Positions 63,395 to 64,000 of a stretch of DNA of 64,000 bases are shown one piece after another. Source of the DNA: Eublepharis macularius (Eukaryota; Chordata; Lepidosauria; Squamata; Eublepharidae); NCBI RefSeq assembly GCF_028583425.1, contig NC_072800.1:10925001-10989000 (forward strand). Direction: 5' to 3'. Positions within the stretch are counted from its first letter, which is position 1, and each line of letters begins with the position of its first letter. A program made the position numbers and the translations under genes. Below the pieces are notes generated by a model. That model worked only from the letters and a program-made list of their open reading frames with translations. It had not been told where the DNA came from and searched no databases.

Positions 63395-64000
63395 GTGAGT
63401 GAGGATGTGGGTCATGACGGGGCCTTTCCCCCCCGAGAGTTTGTCTTCGCCCTCTTCCCAGGCGACGCAATAGTCATGATGGTTCTTTAGGCCATGGAGG
63501 ACACGCTTTCTCCCCATAACCCAGTTGGGAGGGCGAGGCGTCATCGCTCCCAGTGGGAAATGAGAGGCAAGCTTTCCTTCTTTGCCGCAGGGTCTCCCCG
63601 TGAGAAGCGGCATCTTACCTGTGCTACTTTGGCCCAGCTGATGCCCTTCCACTGAGGCTCTGGAGCATTCTCCGATGACCTCACTTCCTGCGTAAGGGGC
63701 ATCAGCCCTGGGCAAACCATCCCGCCAGTATCTTCTGCCAGGGATTTGGTCTGGTTGCTGGTTCTGCTTGCATAGAGTCTGTACACTGTGCTTCGTGGCC
63801 CTTCACTTCGTTCTGTGTTGGAGAAGAATGGTGCAGGAGGTGGTAGGGTGGAGTGAGGCCAGCGTTTCCCACTGATACTTTGAGATAATTCTAGAGAGAA
63901 AGATGTGTCTAATTTGATATCATGGCCAACAGATTTACAGCCTCATTCTTATTATATAGTACTGGACTGAATGGCCCCAATTCCAGTACAGGGGTTTAAA
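63395..64000. other. CEP72 intron 9 (partial), no recognised feature
   Basis: No further exon-like conserved segment before the window ends. Confidence 0.5.

Overview
The window looks like vertebrate nuclear DNA from a squamate reptile, probably a gecko. That rests on Sauria-type tRNA SINEs, RTE-BovB and CR1/L2 LINE remnants, a 5S-rRNA-derived SINE, and many hAT- and Harbinger-like non-autonomous elements, together with split genes that have GT/AG introns. The gecko call is an inference from repeat style and is not proven. No bacterial-type operons, CRISPR arrays or intact tRNA/rRNA genes are visible.

Two host genes are supported, arranged head to head. (1) SLC9A3 (NHE3, apical Na+/H+ exchanger), minus strand: only coding exon 1 is present (28899-29136). 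Positions 1-28898 are its first intron, and the remaining exons lie left of the window. (2) CEP72 (centrosomal leucine-rich-repeat protein), plus strand: exon 1 lies at 45744-45816 in a CpG island with NRF1 and CCAAT motifs. Further exons are at 51208-51335, 52641-52833, 55846-55960, 56815-56996, 59086-59271, 61043-61131, 63035-63089 (less certain) and 63278-63394. All chosen splice sites are GT/AG and all phases join without a break. The 3' exons lie right of the window. From what I recall of the human map, the SLC9A3-CEP72 divergent pair is the order on human 5p15.33, so this is conserved microsynteny. About 16.6 kb separates the two start codons.

Nearly everything else recognisable is transposon-derived. 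SLC9A3 intron 1 carries a decayed LTR element (PBS, PNMA/Ty3-like gag, protease start) that was itself hit by two DNA transposons. It also holds several foldback hAT elements with 8-bp target duplications, GC-rich hAT elements carrying TGACGTCA palindromes, an L2-like reverse transcriptase relic and a solo LTR with 5-bp duplications. The intergenic region 29.3-45.3 kb holds SINEs (one with a clean empty-site proof of a 3-bp target duplication), a BovB ORF relic, a triple-nested insertion, and the second copy of a ~450-bp repeat whose first copy is 32 kb away and differs by a ~48-bp micro-inversion. CEP72 introns hold inverted repeats, Sauria and 5S SINEs and foldbacks.

I found no wholly new gene system. 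The most unusual items are: the palindromic hAT family and its longer non-palindromic relative; the 394-bp foldback insertion with a 16-bp target duplication; the micro-inverted repeat pair; the uncharacterised repeat that keeps a shared reading frame in two copies; and the 5S-derived SINE whose tail resembles the BovB 3' end in the same window.
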